Below, one piece after another: positions 1 through 14,800 of a stretch of 64,000 nt of DNA (position 1 is its first letter; the number at the start of each line of letters is the position of its first letter). Both the position numbers and the translations under genes were made by a program. The notes under the pieces are model-generated. The model had not been told where the DNA came from. It did no database searches and worked only from the letters and a program-made list of their open reading frames with translations. Origin of the DNA: Haliclystus octoradiatus (taxonomy: Eukaryota > Cnidaria > Staurozoa > Stauromedusae > Haliclystidae); assembly GCA_916610825.1 (NCBI GenBank), contig OU744446.1, forward strand, positions 15,496,538-15,560,537. Direction: 5' to 3'.

Positions 1-974
1 AATTGCTAAATTGAATCGTAGCAGATCATATTCATAAAATTCTCCTAATTGATAATGTTGAAGGCTTGCTTATCTTTATTTTGTCGGTACTTCAGTTTAA
101 TTTGGAAGAATGCTATTGAAACAGAACCCCAAATATATCTGTTAGAAGATAATGTGTTTTTCTTGTTGTGAATAATTATTTCCAAGTCCGTCAACATCGA
201 TGTGAACTTTTCAAGAAATTTGTAAAACAACTCAAAGAAGTTGATATTAGAAATATATTTGCTTCTATCGCGACTATCCTGAAATGTGTTTAGACTGTTC
301 ACAGACAGACTGTTTTTGCATGATTTGAAAAATGACAGACCAGTGTGACACAAGCTTCAATAAAAGATCCTGGGAAGTATGTACCTTGGCTATCAAATAT
401 AATACGACAAAGATGAACATGATACAGGGATGCTTAAAAATTAAGGGAGTAGCTAGACTGCATGTAGTTTTAAATGTTCGGACGTGATAGCCTTTCTACA
501 CAATATAGGCTCCATGTATTAGGACAAGTAACTACCGGATAGGTCACCAGCATATAGATCAATACCGATATAGTAAATATAGAACACCAAATTTCAAACG
601 TTACTATGCACGACAAAACATATTTGCAAGTGCACGAATATTTCGGAGCTCTTAGAAATAAGGAAAGTCATAAGAGAACTTAAAGAAGTATTCAAGAAAT
701 ATGAAAATTTTGAAAATTCTTAATTTCATCCCTAAAAACCATACTGGGATAGCCTCAGGGGGCTGTGTAATTTCTTGCGCTGTTTCAATTTAAGGATTTC
801 CAGTTCGTGACATCATTGTAGGCTTAAAATTAATTACACATTGCTTAGGACGTTAATATGAATTAAATTGATCTATATTAATCTCATACATGAAATAGGT
901 TATGTAAGGAACTCAAAAATATTTTTGTTATTGACACTTTGACTTTGGAAGGTATTATCTAGTGAAATCCTCAA
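1..974. other. No supported gene
   Basis: AT-rich non-coding sequence. The longest open frame (minus strand, 45-353) has no recognisable domain and no supporting context, so it is not called as a gene. Confidence 0.5.
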
Positions 975-1441
975 GGGCCTGTTAACAAGGAAGTCGAGTC
1001 ACCCGGGTAGGTGAGCTGCTCGCCTTTCCAAGTTAAAATGTGTTGTGTGTTTACAAGAGCAACCCGAGTAACCCGCCTACCGGAGTTGAATAATTTAAAG
1101 CTGATCTAAGCATGCGCGCTGAAACCAAACGATCAGAGAACAAAATATGTCTACAATGGAAACGTTCGAAACAATAGAAAATTCAAGCTACTATTTTTAA
1201 TTTTAACTCGCCTACCCGACTGACTCGCCTATTTGTGTTTACAAAGCAGAAAATTTGTCTCGGGTGGTACGGTAGCCCGGTCTGCTAGGGCGAGTAGCTC
1301 GGGTAGACGAGATACTCGGGGGGCGAGACATCATTTGCGTTTTGCTTGTAAACAGAACGCGCATAAACAATAGACCCGAGTAGCTCGCCCACCCGAGTAA
1401 CTCGCCTATCCGAGTTGCTCGCCCTCCTTGTAAACAGGGCA
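975..1441. mobile_element. Short GC-rich inverted-repeat element (MITE-like)
   Basis: A GC-rich island of about 467 bp in AT-rich DNA. The left edge GGGCCTGTTAACAAGG (975-990) is matched in inverse by CCTTGTAAACAGGGC (1426-1440). Inside are many copies of a degenerate motif alternating CCGAGTA and CTCGCC, in a loose 18-bp tandem pattern clearest at 1370-1425. No transposase frame is present, so it is probably a non-autonomous DNA transposon. I could not settle a target-site duplication. Confidence 0.6.
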
Positions 1442-2492
1442 TAAAACTCTTGTTTGTATCATTACCACTGCCATGATGTTTCTGTTATCCTTTAAGCAAA
1501 GCTGTCAACAAAATATTTGTAGAAAATAATTTTATAAAAAATTTTTCTATCAAAAACAACAAATTTGAAAACTTATACTTTTTTTTTTATATCATAGTAT
1601 GTTGCTATTATATATCATTATATGCAGTATATTTTTTGTTTCTACGAATGAAGCTTTATTGACATCTTATTTTTAATATACTATCTATGAAATCTCCCAA
1701 GTTTTGATTGTGATAAGCATCTTGACAAAACTTGTTGATGTACATACATATTCTTAACATATCCCAGGTTGACGACATATAGACAATGTTAAATTACATA
1801 ACATACACAATAGTTGTGTTTTAAATGGACGGATTTACGAGTAAAGTAGAGAAGCAAATCAAAATATTAACCGCTAAAAATATTATAGGTATTGTTAATA
1901 AACAAGGTTTACAATTTAAATGATATACATGATATGTGTATGCCGCGATCAGGCTTGACCAAGATCGAAGATATATCTGTTTTGCCGCGTAGCCGACTGA
2001 CAATGCCGAGGCTAAATACGATATACTATATCTGAAGTGATTATTCTATTTTAAGTCCTAAAGATTGGCATGATATTTGCTGTTAGTCTCCCTTAGTTTT
2101 ATATAGATGTATTACTTATATAAGGCGAGGATATAATATAACTAACTGACCTAAAATGTGATAAATATCGGATATCATGATCTTTTGAAATATATTGAAT
2201 TTAAAATTCAACAAGGATAAAATTAGATGTGGGTCAGCATGGAGAGATAAAAATCAAAAGTTCAATATAAAAAATAGATTAAAAACACTAAGAGAAAATC
2301 GCTTTATTTTTAATAGGAATTATTATCCTTGACAAGATATAATTATAATTTTGCATCCTGCAAATTTGTTGACCAAACCGCTAGTACGTTAATATCCATT
2401 GTATTGACATCTGGACCTCCATAGGATGTTTTATTGGGTGATCATTCTTCATTATACCTACATGTTGGGATGCAGCTGCTCGAGATCTCAGC
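1442..2492. other. Non-coding upstream region of gene A
   Basis: AT-rich DNA with no supported gene. It presumably includes the distal promoter of the gene that begins near 2520, but no specific regulatory site stands out. Confidence 0.5.
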
Positions 2493-2500
2493 TATATAAA
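2493..2500 (+). promoter_or_regulatory. TATA box of gene A
   Basis: TATATAAA lies about 55 bp upstream of the first ATG of the signal-peptide exon. Transcription would be expected to start near 2520-2530, leaving a short leader. Confidence 0.6.
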
Positions 2501-2552
2501 CACTGTGCGTTGTAATCGAAACGTTTTTCAGTCTATATATACATTGGTTAGG

Positions 2553-2835
2553 ATGATGCTTCTATCTGCCTTTCATTTTCTACTTATACTAACATTTCTT
2601 GATAGAATCACTGATGTTGCTTCCCAATGTCAATCAGAAAGATTGCTTGTGTTTGGAAAGTTTCGTCAGAAGATACCATTGAGGTGTAATACAGCTACGT
2701 CAAAAATACATTGTGCGCATTTATGTAAACTGTATAACGGATGTCTTGACTTTGAAGCTAAAATGAGGGGAGTGAACAACTTCAGATGTTGTTTTATTGG
2801 TATCAAAAACATTGAACATCATGCATCAGCATTAT
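2553..2835 (+). CDS. Gene A exon 1: signal peptide and PAN-like module
   Basis: Starts at tandem ATGs (2553 and 2556); the open frame extends upstream only to a GTG. The leader MMLLSAFHFLLILTFL is a good signal peptide. Cysteines in CAHLCKLYNGC followed by CC fit a PAN/apple-like fold, although the match is loose. The donor at 2836 reads GTAAGT and leaves phase 1. Confidence 0.75.
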
Positions 2836-5800
2836 GTAAGTATCTGAAATAATTCACTACTTCTTACAAATTTCTATAAAGTCCTTTTAGATTATTAGAT
2901 ACAATTATATAAAATATAATATTGAATTTTTCATATATTGAAATGGAACGTATTAAAGCAATATTCATGATAATTCTAAAGAAAACATCATAATTGATAT
3001 TATTCGTGGTCACACAATCATCATTGTTAACATACGACAAATATGTAAAAATATATATTGGCATCATTTTGATACTGTTTCCAATTTACAAAATGTTGTC
3101 TCGAAGGCTTTATTATTATTTTTAAGAACCCTATACTTTCTATATCTGTCTAATTTATGTTTATCTAACATCGACAAAACAACAATTATAGTTTCCCTTT
3201 GATAAAATAGTCTAAATAGCTTTACTGTATATAGATAAAGTAAAAAATTTAAATTTTTATATTTGTCAGAGTGAAATATCATCAATTAAACTAATTTGTG
3301 ATTGTAATTTGTAACTGATGGTTGTAAGTGAATGGTATTATGACTTTTTAAATAGGGCATATGATAACAGCACTTATAGTCAAGAAATACACAATTTAAA
3401 AGTCGGCCAACAGTAAAAATTATATGTATTTCTCAATTCTATTTTATTATTTCATTAAAGTATCCATTAAATTAACAGCACAAATTATTATTCTAAGCTG
3501 GACATTTCATAGACCCAAATTGTCACGCGTGAATATTCACACCTTCTAATTATTCTATATTGGATTTACTGTATCCGCCGATTCGATAAACATGGAAGAC
3601 GGATTACATTGATTTGCGGAAAAGGATAAAAGACTACAATGTAGATTAGCTGTAGAGTGACAATACAACTCTATATATTTGGTTGAAGCCAAATCAAGTG
3701 TATAACTTCGACACCTTAGCAACCACTGGTCTCTATATAGGTTGGACATACTGTACGTAGCGCTCGATCGGTTACATTCTTCAAATTTCTTGTATAGATC
3801 ATTTTTGAGCAGTACTACCGACTAAAAATAACGAGTATGGCTTGGTTTTATGTATATATCATTGTTAGTGGACGAACGTGTTATGTTGGTGTACAGAGCC
3901 CGGTACAAAGACACAAGGGAGGAGTTTGATAAAATTTAATTTTCTGAGTCAAGGAAAGCTGATTGAAAGTCACCATGCCCTTGATGATTGTTCTATATAG
4001 GCAGTGGAAAAACTTTTGACATTGTTACATGTACAATTTGTATATGACACACCAATTTAAGATGTTAAATATGTCAATCAAATTTTTATTGGGTGGCGTA
4101 GCCGCTATTCGTGGTCTTTTAAAGCCTTGATCAAAATACACATATTTGCAATTTCTTTGGCTTACCGCTGGGAAATCAATTTCTGCATTTGGAAAATCAA
4201 TTACTGTTCATAAAAGAATACAAATAAACTCGATAAAGTTTGATTATTATGATAATGGAATTTCATTTAATCTGCTTCAAACGAATAACTTTGATAATCA
4301 TAAAGGAGTTTCCTGAGTTTTAAAAGAAAATATAAGCTCATTTCGGTTACAAATGGCATTTTGTAGTGCGCTTTAACTATTTGTATTCATCATTCTATCA
4401 TATTGACATTAATGTCAATATCAGCTGCAAATATTCACAATTCAACTGCGAGGCTGTTTGTTTTTTATGTGCAGATAATATATATGTTTAAACATTTCCT
4501 AGGAGTATTTTTAAGCAGTTAAGTTTAGAGTACGTAATGACTTTTGAGTTGGTATTCTAAGGCTGCTAAACGAAAACAAAAGTACAAGCATGAAGAGGAA
4601 GAAAATTATTGAAATTACTTGAAAAACCGTTTATGTAAAGATGAAGTAAATTGAATGATAAATATAACGAGATGTGGCTTTCTGATAACATATGTTTTAC
4701 CTCAAAAGTATTGTCGATATAAAGGAATACCATCACATCACATCATGCTGATCCACGAATAATAGTGATGTAATCATTTTAATAATCATTAATATAGCCT
4801 TTGTCTGAAATATCAATTATCTCTCATCAATATAACCACAGCAATGATTTCTTTTCTAATTTAATATACCGAGCGCCATAGAATTAAAACGGCATGTTTC
4901 TCCGGGCAACTTGAAAATCACATAATAGTGTTTAAAAAATATGATAAATAATTGCCTATTTCTTGTTTTAATTAAATTTTATTGTAAACCCTTCGAAAAT
5001 CGAATTTATATTTCATGATTCACGATCGACGCCTTCTTATCATTTTGATAAAATGCTGAATGTGAGCTTCATGGTTCTTTGTTCTTTTATTATCCTATGA
5101 GTTTGTGAATCCATAGAAGCATGACGAAAGCACAAAATCTATAAGTTAGGAGGGTTATGACCGTAAAATTATTTATAATTTCAACGATGATGAGCTACAC
5201 TATAAAATTTGACTAAAACAAGAAACGAGAAAGTATTTATGTTATTTTTATGAACATTTTATGTGAATTTCAAGTTACCCGGTGAAACCTGTCGTTTTTG
5301 ATATGTGGTGCTCGGTCTATAATGCGTTTTCCAATAAATACATTTTGAATAAAATTCCTAAAAATCTAATTTCAATATAGAATGCGAAGAATCGAAGATT
5401 ATTGTTTATCAAATCATTAAAGTGTATATCCCGGATATTTGGAGATTACTTGTTTAGATAGAGAAAAATTTTCTAATAGTACATGTTCTTTTTTATTTTT
5501 ACTTTGCGCAAGCATTTCCTCCTCAAAATTGCAATCAAAGTTACGATTTTGTGTTTCACTCGTTTACCTCCAACAGGAATCCGCTTATTTTCCTATTTAT
5601 CTCCAAAGGAGGTTTACACAGGAAAAAACACTAAACATTTTACTTAATTGTCTCTAAATAAAAAACGGCTGAAGCAATCTATTCTTATCTACTTTCGGAA
5701 TGAAGTTTTCAATGATCGTGCAAAGTAAAAACACAAGAAGATCATTTTCTCTAACTAAAGAAGCAATATCCCAGTATCCGGGATATACACTTTAATATGT

Positions 5801-8800
5801 TTGCTTTAATAAAAATACAATAATAGTTAGATCTGAATGTTGCTAATCTCAAGCTATTGATTTATTTTAATTTCCAAATTGAATTTTAAATTACAGAGTA
5901 TATTTTTTATTAGATTTTATGAAAAATTATTCAATTTATCGAAGGTCACCGCCATTTTCAAAATACGTGTTCTAGCTGTTTGGTTAAAACCGTGCAAGTT
6001 TGAGTCTATATCCGATATAGCACGAAAACTCGTATTCCTGTGAGTTCTCTTGACATAACTGTAAATCATGTGGTACAGATCAATCCGCCAATCATGACTC
6101 ACCTTTTTTCAAGTGATTATTAAATAGGTATATACCTTATTCTATCAAAGCAGAAGGTAAAGGACTCTCATATTATAGCTTTTTCACGTCGACCATGTTT
6201 GGTGTTGCTTAACAATACATCCCAGGGTCTTCGTCTTCTGAAATACACCACCAGTATCATCAATATTTTCTTTAAATAATTCTAGAGTGACTTTTTGGAT
6301 AGCTGTGTAAAAGGACAGTATAATCATTATCACGGTACTTTGAACAAGAATTTAGGTGATAAAAGGATGTATTAAAATAAAAAATATGTAACATATCATA
6401 TATCTAACATATTAAATACATGATTCTGTTTATCTGGAAATTTGTTATCTCGATTTCATATAATAAAGCCACGGAGTGGAAGCAACTAAATGGCTCACGA
6501 AGTCTTCATTTTATTTCATCCGAGCTTCAAGTAGCTGAGAACGCCTTTTTGCTGAATTCGAAGTTTTTCAATCTCTTAGAGCTAGAACAATACGTTTTTC
6601 AAAAAGCAATTGTGCATGCAAAGGAGCTACACTAAATCGGATTGTCAGATTCTCAGGATTCTTAATGATGCCAAACAGCTAATTTGCTACTAGGAAATAC
6701 TTTGCTTTAGAGTATGCATATGTGCTACGGACAAAGACAAAATATGCTGAAGAAAAAAAATCTCTAGAAAGAGTTCTTGAATCAGTGAAGGTTTTGAAGT
6801 TAAATTAACGTAGCTCCTTAATGATATTATTGGAAAATGTATGGTTCGCGCTTCTTGACGTTGCATTGATTTATTCGACAAGCCAAGCTCAGATTGTTGT
6901 ATATTTTTACAATTATAGTGCAGTATCCTGGATCATGGACGGCTTGGATAAATTCTACATGTTCTGTTTCCTGTGGTCATGGAACACTGTCGAGAGAAAG
7001 AAATTGTACAGGTCAATATGTATCTCGTAAATATAATTGCCCTGGTGAATCATTTACAAATGCAACTTGTCTCCGAATGGCATGTCCGACTACCCCTCGT
7101 AAGTATTATTTAGTCTCAACGCATTATGAGTATTATTTTTGCCTGACCTTCATAAGGTTATGTTTTATTGTCACATAATTGATGTTGCGGAATCGATTGA
7201 CCATTTTCTGAGACATTAATAGATCAAATGGAAATGAAGAATAGATTAAAGCTCAAAAAGTATTGATATATACATAAGAAAGTCTGTAATCTCTTAGTTG
7301 ATGCTTGCAAATTGATTAATACATTTCAAATTGTGCTTAAACTAGAACGAATCTTGATTAGAAGATGTTTTAAAGACCTTGTGTGAGATACTTGTTTACC
7401 AATTGAGACTTTTCCCTCTCATGTTGTTTGTACTCTTGTCTTTAGCACCGATTGATGGTAATTGGGGTCCATGGGCAAGTGGCAACTGCGTTGGTGATTG
7501 TGGTACAGGAAATGAAGATCAAACAAGAATATGTGACAATCCTATTCCTCTGCACGGTGGTGATGCATGTATTGGGACATCCAGCAGAACTGTCACCTGC
7601 ATACTACCAGCATGCACTACAGTATCAGGTGACACATCATTCGATAAAATTAAAAGTATTTTTACCCTTCAAGCGAGCGACATTGACTGGTTGTGGCTAC
7701 GAGCTAAACTTGAATTAAGCTTAGCATAAATTCAATGATCAAGGTCAATCATGGCTTACTGCATCGAATCAAATTTTTTAAGTTTCGGCATGGTTTCAGG
7801 CACATAAAACTAAACAAACGGCAATCACGACGTGACTCTAAGCGCGTATAGAGCCCACCTGTCATTGTTGCCCATTGAACTACTTCAAATGCTGCTATGA
7901 ATGTCTTGATTCAGTTTCCTCAGTTCGAAACAAAAGTATACATTCTTTCTTAAATTACATAAACCTTTATTAGCTAATGGAGCTATTTTGCAGAAATAGG
8001 TAAATGTTGAATACTGTACAATTTATCTTCATCAAATTGCAACTTGAAGATTTTTATAACGAGTTAGATAGATCTATTTTTGTGCATAATATGAACAGCC
8101 ATTTATGGTATAAAGCAGTGCCGCATTGCTAGGTATTGCTCATTAATCAGGAAGTATTATTCTGTAAGGATCTATTTCACTATTTTAATACTATATTGCT
8201 GCCTCAAGCCCTGTAATTTTCACTGCATTGGTGCGGGAAATAACAGTTCATACTTTCAAAATAAGAGATGCTTAACAAATTGACTCAATTTGATGATCAT
8301 GCAGATTTGGCTACCGGTTATCATCCCTACAGTTTTAATGGAGACAAGAATTGAAAGATCATTTTCAAATTACTCCCTCTATTTATCAGTTTTCCTCTTA
8401 CCACTATATAGCTGACTTCATTCCTCGCATTCGCTGCCTATGGCGTAATAACAATAACTTTCAAAAACACTACATTTTGCTGTGGTTCAAAACTAAGCAA
8501 AAAATAATTTAACCTTGAAATGTATATATCACCTTCACAGCGGATTTGGATAGAAATTCGTTTTTCGATCCGTCCATGTCACTGTTGCCTTTCTGCATAA
8601 TGCGATTCTTTCCCCGTAAAAATTGGCCTTGGACATGGTATTTTGGAGTCTCTTGTCTCATTTTTTGAAACCAAAAATAAAATTATTCCCGACAAGAGAG
8701 TTTGACCGTGGTTGCGGCCAACATTCTACATTTTAATTGCTACAAGCAAAAGGAAAGTCGGAATCGTTCATTTTTTAATAAATATTTAACTGATCATGCT

Positions 8801-11800
8801 AATAGCTACTATTCATATAACATAACATATTCCAAAAAGAGCTATATTCCTTCAAAGTTGTCACTTTTTATAATCACACTTTCTAGCACATACTTATCAC
8901 ATCAGCAGGATTATCGTGTTGCTACGCAACAATACTGTAACTGAGGTTAAATGTGACAGAAATAGATTTGAGATGAAATTCCAGACGAAAATAAAGATTT
9001 AATCTTTAATAATTTGGGGCTCTATACGACTATTAAAAACTATGCAATACATGAAACAATATGAAGAAAGAGGTGGTCTACAGCTGTAATAATTACGGAT
9101 ACAAAAGAGAAAAAAATGAATGAATAATAGCTTTTTTACAATGAAGACAATGAAAAAGACATGGAAGGTGAAATGTTCTATCGGAATGGATATTTTAGTT
9201 TATTATATATATATTGTTGGCTGTATATATAAATTGGCTGGTTTATTTAGTTTATATTTTAGATATTTTAGTTTTTATTGTCCAGCAGGTGTTGATAATG
9301 AAAATAAATGCTGACCTTGGTGGCTGACATATCTGTAATCCAACAGTTGCACAAATATTGTCAACATTAAGGCACGAAAACAAGTAAACCAGCTATCGCT
9401 CGCAATCTTTAAGTCCTTCTTTGTGTCTATTTATTGCGCCCACACTTTCCGATTTACTACGATACAAAACATAATTACAAATTACAATGGGTATATTGAT
9501 TATTTGAAATTTCTGTGCAACTTAGCAGAGTGATGATAACAAAAAAATTGCCGATCTGAGTAGCCGACAGTAGTATAAAACAGGGGCTCGCACGATCAAA
9601 GGAATATGGGTACAGGAAACACGTAGACATCACGTGATCTTCATTCTAAAAATAGGCATCATACGACGAAAGAATGTGGGTACAGGAAGTAGATGAATAT
9701 CATGTGATTCTAGTCTAAAAATAGGCATCATACGACGAAGGAATGTGGGTACAGGAAGTAGATGAATATCATGTGATTCTAGTTTAAAAATAGGCATCAT
9801 ACGACGAAGGAATGTGGGTACAGGAAGTACAAAAATATATTACGTGATCTTGTACTGAGAATAGAATAAATTAGACAGATGAGGTCATGTCTAAATATAT
9901 ACAGGATACCCATATCACAGCTTCATAAAGTAGTGTTGAGCATGTTCTAGCATATATTCAACCTCATTCGGGTGTTATTCTGAGTATAAATAGAATACAA
10001 TCCAGCAGCTATAGCTTTACAAGCACAGTTACAGTAGACAGGACTCAAACTACGACCATGGCTTCAGCTGTTCCAGAATGGATTCATGCAAGCCAGGATA
10101 GGGCAAGAGACACACTTAGAAGAAAGAAAGATACGCGCCTATTTAAGAAAATGCTAAAATCATGGAGAAGCACAAAATCCTCTTACACAAATGTGGATGT
10201 AACGGCTCATGTAGATGAACAGAATAGAACTAAAGGATTATATGCCTTGATGCAACAAAGTAACAACAATGGTACTGAAATGGGATCAATTCTATTACAC
10301 GCTTCAAGCATCCCTGACATTATCAGAGCACTAAACTCTATCAAGAGATCTTTTCAGACTTACAGTAAACAATTACAGAAAGTCGAAGTAGATAGGATGG
10401 GTGATACGAGTATACAGATGGAGATGCAGGAAGACAAAGATGAAAAAGTGCCAGTGACACATCTAACAGTGGATGAATTGGAACTTACATCATGGCAATC
10501 GAGACATAGATTAGAAATGGCCACTGTCTACGCAGAGCTGATGTTGAAGATTTTTCCAGACGTCGTGAAAGATTTGTGCTATGGTTGTCAGAACGACTGC
10601 CCATCCCAGAAGGATCATGATCTATGTCTGATGGCTGACTTTGAAGCCCAGATAGACACCACGTTCTACGACTTGATCAATCGTGTCGACGAGGAACTCG
10701 CCAACGCAAAACTGTTTTCATTTCTAAGCAAGAATGAAACTATGGCAATAAATACCAAACGACTCTACTTGCATAAAGTCGATCTACTTCGTGATCCCGA
10801 GTGGGTTGACGCTGTCAAGAGGAGCATGGCAAAGTCAGATGAGATTAATGTGGAAGAAGAACAACCCGAGAAGAAAGATTCAACAACAGTAAAGATAGAA
10901 TAGATGGGAATCCAATATAGTTTTACAAAAAAAAATAATCATGATATAATGTAATAATAAATTGTATTTTTTCAAGTAAAAGAGAAATATACTAACAAAG
11001 GGATTAATGAGTTATATCTGGAAATGTTTCTTTATGTATTTACAAATCAATTCTAGATCATTCTAGATCATATAATTACGCTATTCTATAGAAATGTCTT
11101 TGTGTCCGTATGGCAGTGACGTTACTCCGTCTGCCAGCAAGTACCGCTTATCATCGGACGACGCGAGGGCTTTCTTTGTCATGGTAACAGTTTGTAGTTT
11201 ATGATTTTTAGACCTGATCTGGGTCATACTACGAATAACAATAATTGAATCGAAGAGACATCTTTTGTAGTCCTCAAAAGACAGATGCTTTTGAATAGTG
11301 GTCTTCTTTACACCTTTAGCTTTTTTCACCTCTTTCCCCTCAAAGTTGAAAGCATAAAGCTTGGCCCTAAGCCCGACGAATTCAAACATAGGCTTTCCAC
11401 CAAGTTCATCTTTAAATTTTCCAATAACCTTTTTATTCTCCGTGGAATAGCAATGATGGTCAGATGGATAGCCACTAAAATCAAAACGGGTGTGGTCTTC
11501 TGCCATATCTGAATAAATATCTTCCGTTTCAATAGTATAAGCTAGCGAATCGGTGTCTGTAAACAACAGTTTAGATCTCTGCCCAGGATATCTCCTCTTC
11601 ACGTAATCGTAATGAAAGGTGTACATAAGCAGTTTACTTAAGTCAAGGATACAAAATCCAACATAAAGAGGTCTGTTCAAATACAGTTCGGCTTGAGCCC
11701 TCTCTACGGCACATAAATTCTGATGAAATATTCTAAAGGATTTGAAAGTCGGCTTACACACCAATTTTTTTAAACTCTGTGGATTTGTTACCAGATTTAC

Positions 11801-14800
11801 TGTCCTTCTATTTCGTAAATTCTCACACGTTTTGCCAAAACAACTGTTGTTGGCAAGCTTGAAAAAGTTTTTTTCAAACTCGTTACTTGCTTGGGCGCGT
11901 TTACTTGTATTAAATGAAATAAACACCTTCAACCAAGCAGACTGTGAGAATGACAATACCTAAAGATATAGGAAGTAAATGAAAACGACTGTTATTGAAA
12001 GTAATTGTACACAACGTAAAGCTCAATCTCTCAATAAATGATGACATGGTTACCTGGTGAACTTTTCCAAGTATCATACCATGATCGAGGTAAAACTTCA
12101 AGTTTCTATAATGTACAATGTACTTTTCTTTGTTTCGGAGGTTCGGAACGAGCTTTGTAGAACTTGATGTTCTAGTTGTGAACGATCCATTCTCTTGATC
12201 GAGTACATAGTTGTGACATGGGGAGCGCATGTCGGGAGTGATGACCATCTTTTCTGGAGCCAACGGGTACTCGGAATGTTGATCATGAATAGACGGAGGA
12301 TATTCTAGATCACATTCCAGTACGTATCCGATTTCACTGTCATCAGAAACGGTGCCAAAATCCAAACTGGAAATTTCCGACTCAGAAAGCCAGCGAAATT
12401 TTCCAGTTGGAAGTGGCTCTGACATGGCCCAGCCGTACAAATTACTGAAAAGAGAAGAATAAAAGCGCTCGATTAGACATCTATTTTCATGCAGACCAGA
12501 CAATAAAACAGATACGATGCCAACACATGACACTCACTTTGCATCCCAGTAAACCAAATGAGATGTAGGATCTTTGGAATTGTACTCAGGACATCTGGGA
12601 TTATTTGCTTTGGCATAACGATGTGAAATCACTGCCACACCACCCCGGAGGCCCTCTTCGAAGAACAGATGCTTGTCTACGTCACACAAGAGCTCCAACT
12701 TGACACCTGTCATCTTCAAAGCTGCACACCAAGCCATACCGGGCGAAGTGTAAAAGTGGCACGGATCAAGTCCGTAATGCTGAAGACAAGTGTCTCTGAA
12801 CGCCTCAAACACATCTGCCAACAACACCACATCCGTCAGGAGATAAAAGTCATGATACTCTCCCAAGTTTTTCATATTAAACGATTCAAAGACGTTCTTA
12901 GCGTGCTGGTAATCCTGTTCAGATACGCCTTCTTCTGTAATGCAGCTGTAAAACGATTCTGCTGGTGGTAGGGAAGACTCATCGAATCGTGCCCAACTAT
13001 CCATATATTCATACGGATACACGCCCTTTCTCTTCATCAGCTTCATCGCCTCATTAACAAAATCGTCAGACATGTCTGTTTTTTCCAGGTAACAACGCAA
13101 CGTCTTCAACTGTTCCATTGACAAATTGTCCACCAAAGAACTGAGACTCGATGGCATGAACTGCATCGAGTCCAGGAAAGTGGCTCCACCGATTTTAAAA
13201 GTAATGTACTTTTCCATGTCGAGGGGAATGCACTCAATCACTTTTCCATGACGCTCAGTCACAGAACCCATGATGTGATGAGCATCATATCCCCTCAAAT
13301 TATGAAACACGACAGGGATCTTAATGCGATCCTGATCAAGCCGGTATTGCAAATTGCAATTAGAATGGGCTGCACCACGATAATGTCCGGTGATATGATC
13401 ATGGTCCATGACCTTGTGCCTCCCGTCCTTATTATTAGATAACGAAAATCCACATTTACCACAGATGTAGCAGTTCTGTGCAGCATCATGCGTCCTCTGT
13501 TGATACGGTGTTAAGGGGATCATTTTCTTTGGATTACGTACAATATTTTTGATTTTTTCCAACTTTTCAGCTAAGGTATCTAGAAAATGTGTCATAGGAT
13601 CTGGACCCCTATAAACCACTGGTTGCTCCGTGTATTCCTCACAAGACGATTTAAGGATAAGTCCGTATCCACATGCCACGTGTTGAGAAACGACTTTGGT
13701 TGAACCTCCACTGCTGACGTTCTGGTCAGTTGTCTTGATGAGGAGACTTTCCGTATCAGCGTAAAACACAAATGGAAGACGCATCTGAGCTTCCAACTTT
13801 GTGAACTGCACTATGTCTCTTTTATTAATGTCACCTTTCAAGGGTAATCGGACGCGTTGAGCATTGTGCTTTTTACATCGATCAATATGTTTTTCCAACA
13901 CTTCCGCTGACCAACATCCATGCAAGCAATATTGACAGAAATGTGTTTTCGATTTCCGCTTGTTATGCTGTTTACTTAGGAGCCTGCTCAGGGAATCAAT
14001 TGTGACGTAATGACTTCTTTGTCGGTTCTGCACATCAATATCCATCTGATTGTCGAAATTATCGATGTATCTTCTACGTTCATGTTGTTCACCTTCAACT
14101 TCTTCGTCTTCTATAGGAGTGTAGTCATCGGAAATCATCAGCAAATTCACATGGCGAGAAGTGTGTTGATTGTGGGAAATCCTCAGTGGGACAATCTTTC
14201 TATCTTCATAACCAAAGACATGCACAGATATCAAGTTCATTTCTTCGAATTTATCAATGTCTTTTAATTCTATTGGAAAGGTTAAATCTCCAAAATTTAA
14301 AGTTCTTGCATGTCTCTTGTAACTTGCTGTACGATTTTGATTTATCTTGGTGGGATATAGAGCTGCTAGAACTGCCCACATGAAACAACGGTTGTCATTA
14401 TTCTTGACGTTGACTGTGGCTTTCCGTGCCGCCAATTCATCAGGTAAGCTAACAAACGACGATCCACGCAAAGGTTCGTAGGACACTATGCCAACGTCGA
14501 GAGACTCGAAATGGCTGAAAACCCAAGAGGAGCCATTTTGTTGGTACTGCTCAATTTTATTAAGTAGTTGATCATGAGAAACATCAAGAAAGAAATCCAA
14601 TTTCTTATCCAGTCTGAGCAGGCGAAAAACTTCCGAACGGAATACAACTGGGGGATCAGTCACTTCGTTCACATCATCAGACTTGTGAAAAATGACCGAT
14701 GTTGAAATGAAAAACTTGATCGCAGATCTCTCACGGCATTCTCTGGCAATAACGTCGGAGAATAACGAAACCATCTGTTTGAAGTGAAACAAAGAATTAC

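Larger units (their letters stand above)
2836..6918. other. Gene A intron 1
   Basis: A 4.1-kb AT-rich intron with no other supported exon. It contains two inverted-repeat elements, annotated separately at 4865-5321 and 5416-5796. Confidence 0.65.

Noticed and set aside
45..353. Minus-strand open frame of 102 codons at the window edge
   Set aside because: No domain, signal peptide or splice context; amino-acid composition is as expected from AT-rich DNA. It could be part of a gene outside the window but there is no support.
1239..1442. Arg/Ser-rich minus-strand frame
   Set aside because: It is a translation of the GC-rich repeats of the 975-1441 element.
7452..7718. Alternative frames overlapping the TSP1 exon at 7446-7628
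   Set aside because: They are out of frame with the cysteine pattern and with the spliced phase.
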